The notes: generated by a model not told the origin, from the letters alone. Positions 1-7,394 are shown, counted from the first letter of the stretch. The stretch is 17,331 bases of DNA from Minisyncoccota bacterium (GCA_028697615.1 JAQVET010000007.1:1-17331); one strand, 5' to 3'. A program made the numbers and translations.

Positions 1-501
1 GTTTTTGGGAATTGGGATCATTTAATTCCACAATTGCCAATTTCTATTTTAAAAGAGAGACTTGAGAGCGATGGTATTAATATTTTAGTTAATGATGTAA
101 AAGATATTAATTTTAATAATTTTAATTTCACAGTAGCAGGAATTGATGATCCATTTTTAGGATTTGATGATCTAAAAAAGACACTGCAAGAAGTTGATCC
201 CAGTAGAATTGTTTTTCTTCTATCGCATTCTCCAGATATTGTTGAATATTCAGAAGACAATATAAATTTTTTGAAAGAAAAGGGTGTTGATTTTATTTTT
301 ACTGGTCATACCCATGGAGGGCAAGTTATTTTTTTGAGAAATTTTATTTTAAACCTTGGAGGAAAGAAAAAATATGTTTCAGGACTTTATAATGTTGAGG
401 GTGTACCACTTTATGTTAATCAAGGCATAGGAACGAGTATAATACCATTTCGCTGTGGAGTTTTCCCTGAAATTACTGTTTTTGAATTTAAAAATAAATG
501 A
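1..501 (+). CDS. Metallophosphoesterase, C-terminal part (5' end outside window)
   Basis: The reading frame is open from base 1, so the gene starts upstream of the window; an internal TTG at 34 is not the real start. The first bases encode VFGNWDH, matching the GN(H/W)D metal-binding block of calcineurin-like phosphoesterases. Later blocks are SHSPD (near 226-240) and GHTHGGQV (304-327), which supply the remaining metal-binding histidines. The C-terminal pattern of G-L-Y, Y-V-N-Q-G-I-G and P-E-I-T is typical of the YkuE/YaeI-like branch, often membrane-associated and acting on phospholipid-like or nucleotide phosphodiesters. The substrate cannot be told from sequence. The stop TGA overlaps the ATG of mltG by four bases (ATGA), implying translational coupling. 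Family assignment is firm; specific function is open. Confidence 0.85.
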   Translation, partial: VFGNWDHLIPQLPISILKERLESDGINILVNDVKDINFNNFNFTVAGIDDPFLGFDDLKKTLQEVDPSRIVFLLSHSPDIVEYSEDNINFLKEKGVDFIFTGHTHGGQVIFLRNFILNLGGKKKYVSGLYNVEGVPLYVNQGIGTSIIPFRCGVFPEITVFEFKNK

Positions 502-1532
502 GTAAAAAAATTATTATTATAATTGCTGTTATTATTCTTGTTATATTTATTATTTTGGGAGCGCTTTTATATTTTTATATTCAAAATGGGATTTATAAAC
601 CATTTAAAACAAATAAGACAGAGCCCAAAGTTTTTGAGATAAAACCTGGCCAGGGAGCACTTGGTATTGCCTTTAATTTAGAAAAGCAAGGAATTATTAA
701 AAATAGATATCTTTTTGCTTTTTATGTTTCTAATTACGGGAAAGAAGAAGCGCTTCAGGCAGGGAAATATCTTCTTTCACCAAATATGAGTATTGCTGAA
801 ATAGTTTCTAAAATGGAGAATGGAGAAGTGATTAAGGAAGATGTTGTAATTACTATACCAGAGGGTTTTTCTCTTAAAAAAATTGAAGAAAGATTGAATA
901 ATAGTTTTCCCGAAGGCACTGTAAAATTTGAAATTTCAAAATTCAAAGTTAGTGATTTTCAAACAAAATATGATTTCTTGAAAGATGCTCCTGTTGATTC
1001 TAATCTTGAGGGTTATTTATTTCCAGATACTTATATTTTTAAAAAAGAAAGTAGCGCAAAAGATGTAGTAGAAAAGTTTTTAGATAATTTTGATAAAAAA
1101 TTAAGTAGTGATTTAAGAGAAGAAATTAAAAATCAAGGAAAAACAATTCACGAAATTGTTACATTGGCAAGCATTGTTGAAAAAGAAGTAAAGACAAAAG
1201 ATGACAGGGAAATTGTCGCAGGTATTTTTTGGAGAAGATTAAAAAATCAGCAACCGCTTGAAAGCTGCGCTACAATTAATTATATTATAGGTGAGGACAA
1301 ATGGGTTTATACACGTGAAGAGATTGAAAATGCTGTTTCTCCATACAATACTTATTTAAATAAAGGGTTGCCACCTGGTCCTATTTCAAATCCTGGCCTT
1401 GAATCGATTAAAGCAACTATATTCCCAAAAGAAACAGATTTTAATTATTTTTTAACAGATCCAAAAACACAAAAAACAATTTTTTCAAAAACATACGATG
1501 AGCATCTAAATAATCGTCAAAAATATTTTTAA
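498..1532 (+). CDS. mltG: Endolytic murein transglycosylase MltG (YceG family)
   Basis: MltG cleaves nascent peptidoglycan glycan strands at the outer face of the cytoplasmic membrane and so sets strand length. The 344-residue protein is near the family's usual length. Residues about 5-28 form one transmembrane helix with a short cytoplasmic N-terminus. A LysM-like region follows (about 45-110), then the YceG catalytic domain with EGYLFPDTY (171-179), the block LASIVEKE (223-230, E228 the expected catalytic glutamate), SPYNTY (281-286) and GLPPGPISNPG (290-300). The ATG overlaps the previous stop by four bases and no Shine-Dalgarno motif precedes it. It sits with other envelope-related genes. 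Confidence in identity is high. Confidence 0.95.
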   Translation: MSKKIIIIIAVIILVIFIILGALLYFYIQNGIYKPFKTNKTEPKVFEIKPGQGALGIAFNLEKQGIIKNRYLFAFYVSNYGKEEALQAGKYLLSPNMSIAEIVSKMENGEVIKEDVVITIPEGFSLKKIEERLNNSFPEGTVKFEISKFKVSDFQTKYDFLKDAPVDSNLEGYLFPDTYIFKKESSAKDVVEKFLDNFDKKLSSDLREEIKNQGKTIHEIVTLASIVEKEVKTKDDREIVAGIFWRRLKNQQPLESCATINYIIGEDKWVYTREEIENAVSPYNTYLNKGLPPGPISNPGLESIKATIFPKETDFNYFLTDPKTQKTIFSKTYDEHLNNRQKYF

Positions 1533-1546
1533 TAATTTTTAATGCT

Positions 1547-3322
1547 ATGGCAAAAAATATTGTAATATCAATTTTGAGCGTTATTTTAATTGTTAGTATA
1601 GGAGGAGCGTTTTATTCTTCCGGTATTTTTTCAAAAAATGTTCCATCTCTTGAGGAAACAATATCTAAAAGCTTAGAAAATTTTGGTAATATTCAAACCT
1701 TTCATTACGAATTTACTTTAGAATACAAAGGTTGGCAAAAAATAGAAGATGAGGAGCAAATAAAAAAACCAGAAACAAAAATTCCTTTTTCTAATCTTTT
1801 CGCCTCAATAAAAAATGCCTTAGTTTTAAAACCATCTTCTTGTAAAGATAATCCTAAAAAAGAAATTTGTCAAACAGAAAGCAGTTATGATTTTTCTTTA
1901 AATATAAATCAAGATATCAATTTAAAAGATAAAGCAAAGACAAAAGATATTATCACTCTTAAGAGTGTGGGACCATCTCCAGGGGATCCCAAAAAAAATA
2001 TAGAATATTTTACAATCAAAATTTCGGCAATTAATATTGGAGGAGATAAAAGTTATCTAAAATTAGATGATTTTGAGTTATCCCAAGAGGCCATATCAAA
2101 TTCTGAAGTCGATTTAATTTCAGAACAAATTAACTCATTGAAAGGAAAGTGGTTTTATTATAATTTAACTGAGGCGCAAAAACTTGAGCAGGGAATATGG
2201 GATTTTTCGATGACCGACGAAGAGAAAGAAATTCAAAAACTTCAATTAAAATTGAGCGAAAAATTTGAGGAAAAACTTAGGAAGGAAATTGAAGAAAATA
2301 TAAAAAAAGATTTTTCTCTTTCAAAAACTGAAAAAAACAATATTTTATCATTTATACCAAGTGCTTTTAATATTTCGGCTTCTTTAAAAAATGAAGATAA
2401 TAAACAGGTTTATTTTTATGAAATAGAAACTAAAAAAGATGGTTTAAAAAAATTTCTTGGTGAATTAATCGATGTTTATCTTGATAAATCTCTTGTTTTT
2501 CTAAAAGAGTTTATGGAAGATTTTGAAAAGGAGGTCGCAGAAATTATGAAAAATCCAGAGCAGATTATTACTAATGAAGAATTTCCTTTACTTGCTAAAA
2601 AATTAGAAACGATAAATAAGGAAGAATTGCAGGAAATATTATTAGGTGAAGATACATTAATTAAAAATTTTGAAAAATATCTCAAAGATTTTGAAGCCAA
2701 TTCGCCGGAAACTAAAAAATCAGCAAAAGAACAAGTTAATAATTTTTTAGAAGAATTTTTTGTAACGGCTAATGCGGAAGTAAGTTTCACAAAAAAAGAC
2801 CTCCTTCCAAATAGAATAAAATTAGATTTTGAATTTAAAGATCCACAAAATCCAAAGGGAGAACAGTATTATGTTGTTTTAAGCGAAAGTAAATTTTCTA
2901 ATTTTAATCAAAAAATGTCAATTCAAGAGCCAGAAGGAGCGCAATCAATAGTTGATATTTATAACGAAATGTTTTCTATTCCTACAACAAATATTCCTGC
3001 AACAAATATTCCTGATTCTTCCATGTGGGGTATAATGTCAACCCCAACACCAGATATTGTTTCAACACCAACCATTAGTCCAACACCAGATTTATCTGTA
3101 GAAGCCGCTAAAGATTCTGATAACGATGGTTTAACTGACACAGAAGAAAAATGTCTTGGTACAGATTTTGAAAAATTTGATACAGATGGTGATGGATTTA
3201 GTGATTTTTCAGAAATCAAAGATTGCTTTGATCCTTTGATTTCTGGTTATGGTGTTAAATTAAATCAAGGGAGGTGTATAGAATTGCAAAGAAATTGTAT
3301 ATCACCATTGAAATTAAAGTAA
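1547..3322 (+). CDS. Exported or anchored protein of unknown function with C-terminal TSP3-type calcium loops
   Basis: Not recognised as a named family. Residues about 5-24 form a hydrophobic signal or anchor helix. The long middle (about 30-480) is charged and mixed alpha/beta, with stretches such as L-K-G-K-W-F-Y-Y-N that recall substrate- or lipid-binding extracellular domains; this resemblance is weak. Residues about 480-520 are a Thr/Pro/Ser-rich linker with repeated T-P-T-P and T-N-I-P units. Two calcium-binding loops follow, DSDNDG at 523-528 and DTDGDG at 545-550, each continuing into an acidic second half, as in bacterial thrombospondin type 3 repeats. Four cysteines lie in the tail and two near residues 99 and 108. 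It starts 14 bp after mltG, so it probably shares that transcript. A surface or cell-wall role is inferred. Confidence 0.7.
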   Translation: MAKNIVISILSVILIVSIGGAFYSSGIFSKNVPSLEETISKSLENFGNIQTFHYEFTLEYKGWQKIEDEEQIKKPETKIPFSNLFASIKNALVLKPSSCKDNPKKEICQTESSYDFSLNINQDINLKDKAKTKDIITLKSVGPSPGDPKKNIEYFTIKISAINIGGDKSYLKLDDFELSQEAISNSEVDLISEQINSLKGKWFYYNLTEAQKLEQGIWDFSMTDEEKEIQKLQLKLSEKFEEKLRKEIEENIKKDFSLSKTEKNNILSFIPSAFNISASLKNEDNKQVYFYEIETKKDGLKKFLGELIDVYLDKSLVFLKEFMEDFEKEVAEIMKNPEQIITNEEFPLLAKKLETINKEELQEILLGEDTLIKNFEKYLKDFEANSPETKKSAKEQVNNFLEEFFVTANAEVSFTKKDLLPNRIKLDFEFKDPQNPKGEQYYVVLSESKFSNFNQKMSIQEPEGAQSIVDIYNEMFSIPTTNIPATNIPDSSMWGIMSTPTPDIVSTPTISPTPDLSVEAAKDSDNDGLTDTEEKCLGTDFEKFDTDGDGFSDFSEIKDCFDPLISGYGVKLNQGRCIELQRNCISPLKLK

Positions 3323-3411
3323 AATTTGCGTTTTAAAATATTTAATCATTGTTTTTTTTATGGTTTTCAAAACGTACAGTAAAAGGTTTTAAATAAAAAA
3401 ATCTAAAAACA

Positions 3412-4074
3412 ATGAAAAATTGGTCATTATTTTTGGTAATTATTGTTATTATATTAGGAGTAGGTATATTTTTGTTTTTTCAATTTCAAAAAGGTCAGGG
3501 TTCAATTATTAAAGAAAATTCTATGCCAGAATCATTAAATGAAAATTCCAAGAAAGTGGTAATTTTGGTTGCATTTCGTGATTTTCGAGATGAAGAATAT
3601 TTCGTCCCCAAGGAAATTTTAGAAAATAATGGAGTTAAGGTTGTTACTGCTTCTACAAAAGAAGGTGTTGCTATTGGAGCCGATGGGGGAGAAGCGAATG
3701 TTGATTTAACTATAAATAAATTAAATGTTGAAGATTACGATGCTATAATTTTTGTTGGAGGACCCGGTGCTTTGGAGTACCTGGATAATGAAGATTCTTA
3801 TAAAGTTGCCAATGATGCAGTAGATCAAAATAAAATTTTAGCAGCAATTTGTATTGCTCCTACAATTTTAGCAAAAGCAGGGTTGCTTGAAGGGAAAAAA
3901 GCAACTGTTTGGTCAAGTCCTCTTGATAAAAGTGCTATAAATACATTAAAAGAAAATGGAGCAGAATTTGTTGATAATCCAGTAGTTCAAGATGGTAATA
4001 TTATTACAGCCAATGGACCGGAAGCAGCAAAAGAATTTGGAGAAAAGATATTAGAAAATCTTAATTTATTATAG
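3412..4074 (+). CDS. Membrane-anchored DJ-1/PfpI family protein
   Basis: Residues 5-24 are strongly hydrophobic (an anchor or uncleaved signal), followed by a polar linker to about residue 46. A complete DJ-1/PfpI alpha/beta domain then runs to the end. It shows the conserved acidic stretch FRDEEY (58-63), which carries the glutamate that pairs with the nucleophile, G-G-P-G-A (116-120), and the nucleophile elbow AAICIAP with C147. The residue after the cysteine is Ile rather than the His found in PfpI proteases, so peptidase activity is doubtful. Family members include chaperones, deglycase/glyoxalase-like enzymes and stress proteins. A domain outside the membrane is inferred from the anchor. 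The start is the only reasonable ATG; no SD is visible. The stop TAG directly abuts the rplJ promoter. Confidence 0.85.
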   Translation: MKNWSLFLVIIVIILGVGIFLFFQFQKGQGSIIKENSMPESLNENSKKVVILVAFRDFRDEEYFVPKEILENNGVKVVTASTKEGVAIGADGGEANVDLTINKLNVEDYDAIIFVGGPGALEYLDNEDSYKVANDAVDQNKILAAICIAPTILAKAGLLEGKKATVWSSPLDKSAINTLKENGAEFVDNPVVQDGNIITANGPEAAKEFGEKILENLNLL

Positions 4075-4102
4075 TTGACAAAAAATAAGATTTTGTTATA
4101 AT
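4075..4102 (+). promoter_or_regulatory. Sigma70-type promoter of rplJL
   Basis: Consensus -35 TTGACA at 4075-4080 and consensus -10 TATAAT at 4097-4102, separated by 16 bp. The -35 begins right after the stop codon of the DJ-1-like gene. The predicted start point is near 4109, just ahead of the structured leader RNA. Confidence 0.85.
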
Positions 4103-4108
4103 ATAAAT

Positions 4109-4207
4109 ATAGAGGCTTGTCGCAGAAAATGGGTATCTTAAAAAGAGTAAATCCCATTGAGACATATAATTTTTTATTTAGAATTCTGCGACACAATAAT
4201 GTCGTAG
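4109..4207 (+). promoter_or_regulatory. L10-type ribosomal protein leader RNA of rplJ
   Basis: A perfect 10-bp stem (P1) pairs 4118-4127 with 4184-4193. Inside it a second helix pairs AATGGG (4128-4133) with CCCATT (4153-4158), capped by a short TCTT/AAGA helix and an asymmetric internal loop containing GTAAAT. TGAGAC follows at 4158-4163. The enclosing stem, the purine-rich asymmetric loop just before the CC strand and the following GAGAC/GAGGU-like motif match, from memory, the L10 leader family that L10 or L10(L12)4 binds for autoregulation. The 3' arm of P1 is also the 5' arm of the terminator at 4186-4216, so the two structures exclude each other. Placement directly before rplJ supports the call; a covariance-model search would settle it. 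Confidence 0.8.
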
Positions 4208-4216
4208 ATTTTTTTT
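4186..4216 (+). terminator. Attenuator terminator in the rplJ leader
   Basis: CTGCGACA (4186-4193) pairs with TGTCGTAG (4200-4207) over 8 bp including one G-U, with a six-base loop, followed by eight T residues (4209-4216). It ends nine bases before the rplJ ATG, so it acts as an attenuator rather than as the end of an upstream gene. Confidence 0.8.
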
Positions 4217-4224
4217 AAAAAGAT

Positions 4225-4740
4225 ATGTTAACAAAAAAAGAAAAAGAGATATTTATTAAAGATTTTCGTGAAAAATTAAAAAAATATAATTTGGTTGTTT
4301 TTTGTAATTTTCAGGGTCTTAAGATAGAAGATCAACAAAAACTCCAAAGAGAATTCAAGAAAAATAATGGAGAAGTTTTTGTTGCTAAAAATACACTTAT
4401 ACAAAAAGCTCTGGAGCAAGAAAAAGTTGATGTCCCCAAAATTACTAATCAAACAATTGTTGGGCTTTCAACAGATGAAATTTCAGCAGCAAAAATTTTC
4501 AAGATTTTTCAAAAAGAAAAAAAAGATATAATAAATTATTTATTTGGCATTACCAGGGAAGGAGATAGATGGTCTGTCATTAATAAGGAATATATTGAAG
4601 AGATTGCCAGTATTTCTTCAAAAGAAGATCTATTAGCGCAACTTCTCAATACTATCAAAGCACCGATAATGAATTTAAATTTTATTTTAAAAGGAAATAT
4701 CCAAAAATTAATTTATGTTTTATCTAATATTTCCAAATAA
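4225..4740 (+). CDS. rplJ: Large ribosomal subunit protein uL10
   Basis: uL10 is the base of the ribosomal stalk: its N-terminal domain binds 23S rRNA and its C-terminal helix carries bL12 dimers that recruit translation GTPases. At 171 residues it has the normal length. The N-terminal pattern of LTKKEKE, V-V-F-C-N-F-Q-G-L and V-A-K-N-T-L-I-Q-K-A-L is characteristic of the family, and the last 40 residues contain the bL12-binding helix. It is followed by rplL, the usual partner. rplK, rplA and rpoBC are not adjacent here, so rplJL is a stand-alone unit with its own promoter and leader. No Shine-Dalgarno sequence is present between the attenuator and the ATG. Confidence 0.96.
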   Translation: MLTKKEKEIFIKDFREKLKKYNLVVFCNFQGLKIEDQQKLQREFKKNNGEVFVAKNTLIQKALEQEKVDVPKITNQTIVGLSTDEISAAKIFKIFQKEKKDIINYLFGITREGDRWSVINKEYIEEIASISSKEDLLAQLLNTIKAPIMNLNFILKGNIQKLIYVLSNISK

Positions 4741-4754
4741 AGGTCAAATTTTTG

Positions 4755-4781
4755 CTCAAATATAAATTTTATATTTTTGAG
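4755..4781 (+). other. AT-rich hairpin between rplJ and rplL
   Basis: CTCAAA (4755-4760) pairs with TTTGAG (4776-4781), and TATA (4761-4764) pairs with TATA (4770-4773) across a two-base bulge. No T-tract follows, so it is not a classical terminator. It could be an RNA processing or stability element, or chance in AT-rich DNA. Confidence 0.35.
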
Positions 4782-4803
4782 TCTTAATAATGTTATAAAA
4801 AAT

Positions 4804-5214
4804 ATGGCAGAAGAAGAAAAAAAAGAAATTGAAGTTCCTGAAAATTTAAAAGGGATTGTAGAAGAGATTGAAAATATGAAGCTTGTTGATTTAGCGAAAT
4901 TAGTGAAGATTTTGGAAGAGAAATTTGGTGTTTCTTCGCAGGTTCCAATGGTTTCTGTTCCGGCAGGAGCAGTCGCTACTGCAGGACAAGAAGAAGAGGA
5001 GAAGACAGAATTTAATGTCGAATTAAAAGATGCTGGTTCTTCAAAAATCCAAGTAATAAAGCTAGTAAAAGAAATTACGGGTAAAGGGCTTAAGGAATCA
5101 AAGGATTTAGTTGATGGTGCACCCGTTGTTATTAAAGAAAAAGTTAAAAAAGAAGAAGCAGATGAAATAAAGGCTAAATTAGAAGAAGCAGGAGCAGTTG
5201 TAGAAATTAAATAA
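4804..5214 (+). CDS. rplL: Large ribosomal subunit protein bL12 (L7/L12)
   Basis: bL12 forms the mobile stalk dimers that bind elongation and initiation factors. The 136-residue product has the N-terminal dimerisation region ([17 protein letters not shown]), an Ala/Val/Gly-rich hinge, and the globular C-terminal domain with [20 protein letters not shown], the factor-binding surface. I chose the ATG at 4804 (MAEEEKK, like the family's usual MA-start) rather than an in-frame TTG at 4777, which would add nine atypical residues and begin inside the intergenic hairpin. It lies 63 bases after rplJ in the same transcript. Confidence 0.96.
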   Translation: MAEEEKKEIEVPENLKGIVEEIENMKLVDLAKLVKILEEKFGVSSQVPMVSVPAGAVATAGQEEEEKTEFNVELKDAGSSKIQVIKLVKEITGKGLKESKDLVDGAPVVIKEKVKKEEADEIKAKLEEAGAVVEIK

Positions 5215-5236
5215 TACTCTACTAATTGTTTTTATT

Positions 5237-5279
5237 AATTTTAAAAACCCGTCTCTATATGATACGGGTTTTTAAAATT
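5237..5279. terminator. Bidirectional rho-independent terminator between rplL and glnA
   Basis: A perfect 16-bp inverted repeat (5237-5252 with 5264-5279) with an 11-base loop. The stem core is ACCCGT/ACGGGT, flanked by A5 and T5 tracts on both strands, so it can stop rplJL transcription rightward and glnA transcription leftward. Confidence 0.9.
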
Positions 5280-5303
5280 ATGAAATTGCTTAATTTAATA
5301 GAT

Positions 5304-6632
5304 TTAATAGGTGTCTAAATATTTATTTATTTCCCAAGGTGTAACCTGTGTTTTAAATTCATTCCACTCTTTTGTTTTAATATTAATGTACTTTTCAAAA
5401 AGATGCCCGCCGAGACATTCTTGAATAATTTTGTCTTTTTTTAATTCTTCTAATGCCTCATAAAGTGAATTTGGCAAAGTGTTAATATGGTTTATATTTA
5501 AATTTTTATTATCAAATTGATAAACATTTTCTTCTACGGGTTTTGGTGGAGTAAGATTATTTTGTATTCCTTCAAGGCCAGTTTTGAGCATAGTAGCAAA
5601 GGCTAAATATGGATTACAACTTGGATCAGGACATCTAAGTTCAATCCTTGAAGATTCATTTTTTTCTTCAAAACATTTCGGCACTCTGATAAGAGCGGAT
5701 CTATTCATACTTGCCCATGTAATATATACCGGTGCCTCAAAACCAGATACCAACCTTTTATATGAATTTACAGTAGGGCATAGAATCGCAGACATTCCTT
5801 TAATATGTTTCATTTGACCTGCAAGAAAACTATAACTTATTTTTGAAAGATTATATTTATCGTTCTTTTTATAAAATAAGTTTTTTCTACCAGAGATATC
5901 AAAAATACTTTGATGAACATGCATTCCAGAACCAGCTGCATTCATTATTGGTTTTGGCATAAACGTTGCTACTAAATTATTCATTTGGGCAATTTTTTTA
6001 ACAGTATATTTTAATGTAAGAACCCTATCGGCTATTAAAATAGCAGGTCCGTAATTAAAATCTATTTCATATTGTCCACCACCAACCTCATGATGTGATG
6101 TTTCTACATTAATTCCAAAAGATTTAAGAGCAGTGATTATTTCTTTTATTACTTTATATCCATCATAAGAAGAAAGGTCAAAATAACTTCCAGTATCTAT
6201 AGGTATAGTTTTATTTTCATTTTGTTTTTCAAATAAATAAAATTCTAATTCTGGTCCAACATTATATTGAAAGCCCATTCTTTTTGCCTCAAGTTGTGTT
6301 TTTTTAAGAATAAATCTTGGATCTCCCTCAAATGGTTTGCCATCCGGTGCATAAATATCACATATAAATCTTGATGTTTTCCCATTTTCTGTAAGCCAGG
6401 GAATATTAGAATAGGTATTTAAATCTGGTTTTAGAAATAAATCACTCTCTTGGATTCGTGCAAATCCTTCAATTGATGAACCGTCAAACCAAAGTCCATA
6501 TTCAAGCGTGCTTTCTAATTCTTCCACAGGTATAATTATTTCTTTAATGGCTCCAAGTAGGTCAGAAAATTGTAAACTTATAAATTTTATTTTTTCATCT
6601 TTTATCTTCTTTAGTATTTTTTCTGTTTCCAT
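5304..6632 (-). CDS. glnA: Glutamine synthetase type I
   Basis: GlnA makes glutamine from glutamate, ammonia and ATP as a cytoplasmic dodecamer. The 442-residue length matches the GSI-alpha group (Bacillus, Thermotoga). All active-site blocks are present: FDGSSIEGFARIQESD (49-64), GPELEF (126-131, metal-binding glutamates), HHEVGGGQYEID (180-191), GSGMHVHQS (234-242), PTVNSYKRL (286-294), GFEAP with flap E299, and RIELRCPDPSCNPYLAFA (329-346). R59 lies where GSI-alpha enzymes carry the arginine involved in feedback inhibition. I see no NLYDLP adenylylation site. It is the last gene of the tRNA-headed minus-strand transcript, 31 bases after tRNA-Gly, and no SD is visible. A full biosynthetic enzyme is slightly unexpected in so reduced a gene set. 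Confidence 0.96.
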   Translation of the reverse strand: METEKILKKIKDEKIKFISLQFSDLLGAIKEIIIPVEELESTLEYGLWFDGSSIEGFARIQESDLFLKPDLNTYSNIPWLTENGKTSRFICDIYAPDGKPFEGDPRFILKKTQLEAKRMGFQYNVGPELEFYLFEKQNENKTIPIDTGSYFDLSSYDGYKVIKEIITALKSFGINVETSHHEVGGGQYEIDFNYGPAILIADRVLTLKYTVKKIAQMNNLVATFMPKPIMNAAGSGMHVHQSIFDISGRKNLFYKKNDKYNLSKISYSFLAGQMKHIKGMSAILCPTVNSYKRLVSGFEAPVYITWASMNRSALIRVPKCFEEKNESSRIELRCPDPSCNPYLAFATMLKTGLEGIQNNLTPPKPVEENVYQFDNKNLNINHINTLPNSLYEALEELKKDKIIQECLGGHLFEKYINIKTKEWNEFKTQVTPWEINKYLDTY

Positions 6633-6663
6633 TTTTTTGAAATAAAAAATAATTTAATATTTA

Positions 6664-6734
6664 AGCGGGATACCGGGATTGAACCGGCGCCTCTACCTTG
6701 GCAAGGTAGTGTACTACCACTATACTAATCCCGC
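6664..6734 (-). tRNA. tRNA-Gly (anticodon GCC)
   Basis: A 71-base cloverleaf. The acceptor stem is GCGGGAT/ATCCCGC, the anticodon arm CTACC-TTGCCAA-GGTAG gives GCC, and the T loop is TTCAATC with a GCCGG/CCGGT stem (one G-U). The discriminator is U73, as is typical for bacterial tRNA-Gly. CCA is not encoded. It lies between tRNA-Phe and glnA in the same orientation. Confidence 0.95.
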
Positions 6735-6803
6735 ATTAATTATATTATTAAAATTTAATTTACTCGTTAAATAGTAAAATATTTTAATTAGATTGTTTTT
6801 ATA

Positions 6804-6876
6804 TGCCGGAGTCCGGAATCGAACCGGAATCTACGGTTTTTCAGACCGTCGCCGTGACCGCCTTGGCTACTCCGGC
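6804..6876 (-). tRNA. tRNA-Phe (anticodon GAA)
   Basis: A 73-base cloverleaf. The acceptor stem is GCCGGAG/CTCCGGC with A73, the anticodon arm ACGGT-CTGAAAA-ACCGT gives GAA, and the T arm is TCCGG-TTCGATT-CCGGA. CCA is not encoded. Its first ten bases overlap the end of the upstream yqeY reading frame: tRNA bases 8-10 (TAG) are the yqeY stop codon. Confidence 0.95.
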
Positions 6877-7379
6877 TTATTAATTTTTTCTAAAATTATT
6901 TTTTTAACAATATTACTTACTTTTGAGCCATCTGCTCTACCTTTTATTTTTGGCATAACGTTGCCCATTATTTTCCCCATATCTTTAAGCGAATCTATTT
7001 TATTTTTATCAATAACTTCTTTTACAATTTCTTCAATTTCATTATCAGTTAATTGCTGTGGTATATATTTTTCTAATATTTTAAGTTCCTCTTCTTCTTT
7101 TTTAATTAATTCATCTCTTTTTTCTTTTTGAAAAAACTCTAATGATTCTTTTCTTTTTTTGATTTCAGAGAGAATTAAATCTATTATTTCATCATCTGTT
7201 AACTGGCTTTTTTTCTCAATATCTTCTACACTGTTTTCTTTTTTAATAATTTTAAATCTTTTTTCTTTTTCTTTATTTAAAATTAATGCTAAAAGATAGT
7301 TTAATGTGGAATATTCGATTTCTTTCTTATTTTTTCTTGCTGTAATGGAATCATTTTTAATTTTTTCTTTAAGTGTCAT
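6867..7379 (-). CDS. yqeY: GatB/YqeY domain protein
   Basis: A stand-alone YqeY protein of 170 residues, related to the tail domain of GatB, the amidotransferase subunit that binds tRNA during Gln-tRNA/Asn-tRNA formation. The cellular role of free YqeY is not established; tRNA binding is the usual inference. The first half is charged and helical, and residues about 45-75 look like a family-variable insertion. The diagnostic part is the C-terminal half: Y-I-P-Q-Q-L-T-D-N-E-I-E-E-I-V, then DMGKIMGNVMPKIKGRADGS (about 139-158). The final residues Pro-Glu-stop are encoded inside the tRNA-Phe gene. It begins 15 bases after tRNA-Val(UAC) and has no SD. Confidence 0.92.
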   Translation of the reverse strand: MTLKEKIKNDSITARKNKKEIEYSTLNYLLALILNKEKEKRFKIIKKENSVEDIEKKSQLTDDEIIDLILSEIKKRKESLEFFQKEKRDELIKKEEEELKILEKYIPQQLTDNEIEEIVKEVIDKNKIDSLKDMGKIMGNVMPKIKGRADGSKVSNIVKKIILEKINKPE

Positions 7380-7394
7380 ATTTTAATTTTTAAA

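Noticed and set aside
499..501. Possible UGA recoding (as in SR1/Gracilibacteria)
   Set aside because: UGA ends the metallophosphoesterase at its normal C-terminus, and I saw no in-frame UGA within any recognised gene.
3323..3411. Possible terminator or start-codon-sequestering hairpin before the DJ-1-like gene
   Set aside because: The only pairings found are short A/T runs (such as 3348-3356 with 3405-3413) expected by chance; no convincing promoter was found either.
4777..4803. TTG start giving bL12 nine extra residues
   Set aside because: The ATG at 4804 gives the family-typical MAEEE start, and the TTG sits inside an intergenic hairpin.
6793..7131. Plus-strand ORF of 112 codons across tRNA-Phe and yqeY
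   Set aside because: It is antisense to a conserved yqeY frame and to the tRNA; its residues are only the hydrophobic shadow of a Lys/Glu-rich protein.
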